DNA from: a gamma proteobacterium symbiont of Stewartia floridana
GTDB lineage: Bacteria > Pseudomonadota > Gammaproteobacteria > Chromatiales > Chromatiaceae
Assembly: GCA_003676145.1 (NCBI GenBank)
Contig: NAUB01000020.1
Coordinates: 213,448-277,447 of the forward strand
Direction of reading: 5' to 3'
Length of the DNA stretch: 64,000 nt
Shown: one piece after another, positions 63,695 through 64,000 of the stretch
How positions within the stretch are numbered: position 1 is the stretch's first letter
Layout: every line of letters begins with the position of its first letter
Translations under genes and position numbers: made by a program
Notes under the pieces: generated by a model
Told to the model about the DNA's origin: nothing
What the model saw: only the letters and a program-made list of their open reading frames with translations
Database searches by the model: none

Positions 63695-64000
63695 TCATGA
63701 TACCTACCCGGCTCTGACTGACACTCGAGCAGCTGGTGGTATCGATTTCAATAAAACTCTCACCTCTCCCGCTATTGATCCTGCGCGCTGAATTAGTGCG
63801 CAGAAGGCATCTGACGCACCGAAATGAACCGATACTGAAGAAAAACAGCCCCTAAACCCCCCAATTTGATTGGCCTAAATTCTGCATCTTCAACTGATCA
63901 GGCTAGGGCCTGTTAACACTAATCCAATACGCCCTGCTGGGTCTGTTTTTGTGTCCAGCAAGGCAGAATGAGCGTCGTGTAGTCATTCTACATGAGCGAA
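63695..64000. other. 306-bp gene-free right end
   Basis: No gene is supported. It holds a hairpin (CTGCGC 63781-63786 with GCGCAG 63798-63803), the second copy of the 21-bp repeat (63903-63923), and following bases with internal mirrored pieces (AGAATGAGCG, TCATTCTACATGAGCG) that run off the window. Confidence 0.5.
63903..63923 (+). repeat. 21-bp exact repeat, copy 2
   Basis: Identical to 2594-2614, including GGGCCTGTTAACACTAAT. Here it is intergenic, after slyX, and followed by a sequence with inverted pieces that is cut by the window end. It may mark the end of a dispersed non-coding element. Confidence 0.8.

Noticed and set aside
1..64000. Search by eye for CRISPR arrays, rRNA genes, prophage blocks and transposase genes.
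   Set aside because: No regularly spaced direct repeats, rRNA-like segments, phage structural genes or transposase motifs were seen.

Overview
The window is a GC-rich chromosomal segment of a gammaproteobacterium. Gene content and order point there: def-fmt-rsmB followed by ntrYX, LysM-dprA-smg-topA, argH divergent from algZ-algR, hemCDXY, ubiD with a 2Fe-2S flavin reductase, and slyX. A diheme cytochrome resembling the cytochrome subunit of flavocytochrome c sulfide dehydrogenase, an XrtA/PEP-CTERM-type ATPase and many c-di-GMP and two-component genes would suit a sulfur-oxidising lineage (Chromatiales or Sedimenticola-like). That placement is inference; there is no rRNA or tRNA gene in the window.

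Layout. 1-4.1 kb: the end of a BaeSR-type two-component pair, a DUF1778/GNAT toxin-antitoxin pair enclosed by perfect 38-bp inverted repeats, and a secreted two-domain DUF1566 protein. 4.4-11.5 kb (minus strand): one long co-oriented run def-fmt-rsmB-DUF4390-ntrY-ntrX. 11.7-17 kb (plus strand): LysM protein, dprA, smg, topA, then a repeat-rich non-coding stretch. 17.4-23.3 kb: YqiA-type esterase, cobalamin riboswitch and btuB-btuF-btuC-btuD. 23.3-32.5 kb: small membrane and secreted proteins, an RND pump with its membrane-fusion protein, a membrane-anchored heptad-repeat protein and a soluble histidine kinase. 33.4-37.7 kb: ubiD, an orphan ParA, a YeeZ-like epimerase and a flavin reductase. 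37.7-47.3 kb (minus strand): diheme cytochrome c overlapping a diguanylate cyclase, hemC-hemD-hemX-hemY, an FccA-like diheme cytochrome and algZ-algR. 47.5-53.8 kb: argH, VOC protein, MazG-like protein, rubredoxin and its reductase, DUF1415, MOSC and pilU. 54-63.7 kb: a GGDEF-EAL protein, an XrtA-type ATPase, and a run bcp - hybrid kinase - REC-PAS - ArsR - slyX.

Working together: there is a heme and respiratory block (hem genes, two diheme cytochromes), a vitamin B12 import operon under riboswitch control, a translation-start module (def, fmt, rsmB) and a large signalling load. The most unusual structures are (i) a family of intergenic palindromes with a common core (near CCGCAAATGAACGCGAAT), one of which is split by the toxin-antitoxin pair, (ii) a single-pass protein with about 13 nearly perfect heptads, (iii) an NtrX regulator lacking the GAFTGA loop and the Walker A lysine, and (iv) a diheme cytochrome with FccA features sitting between algR and hemC.
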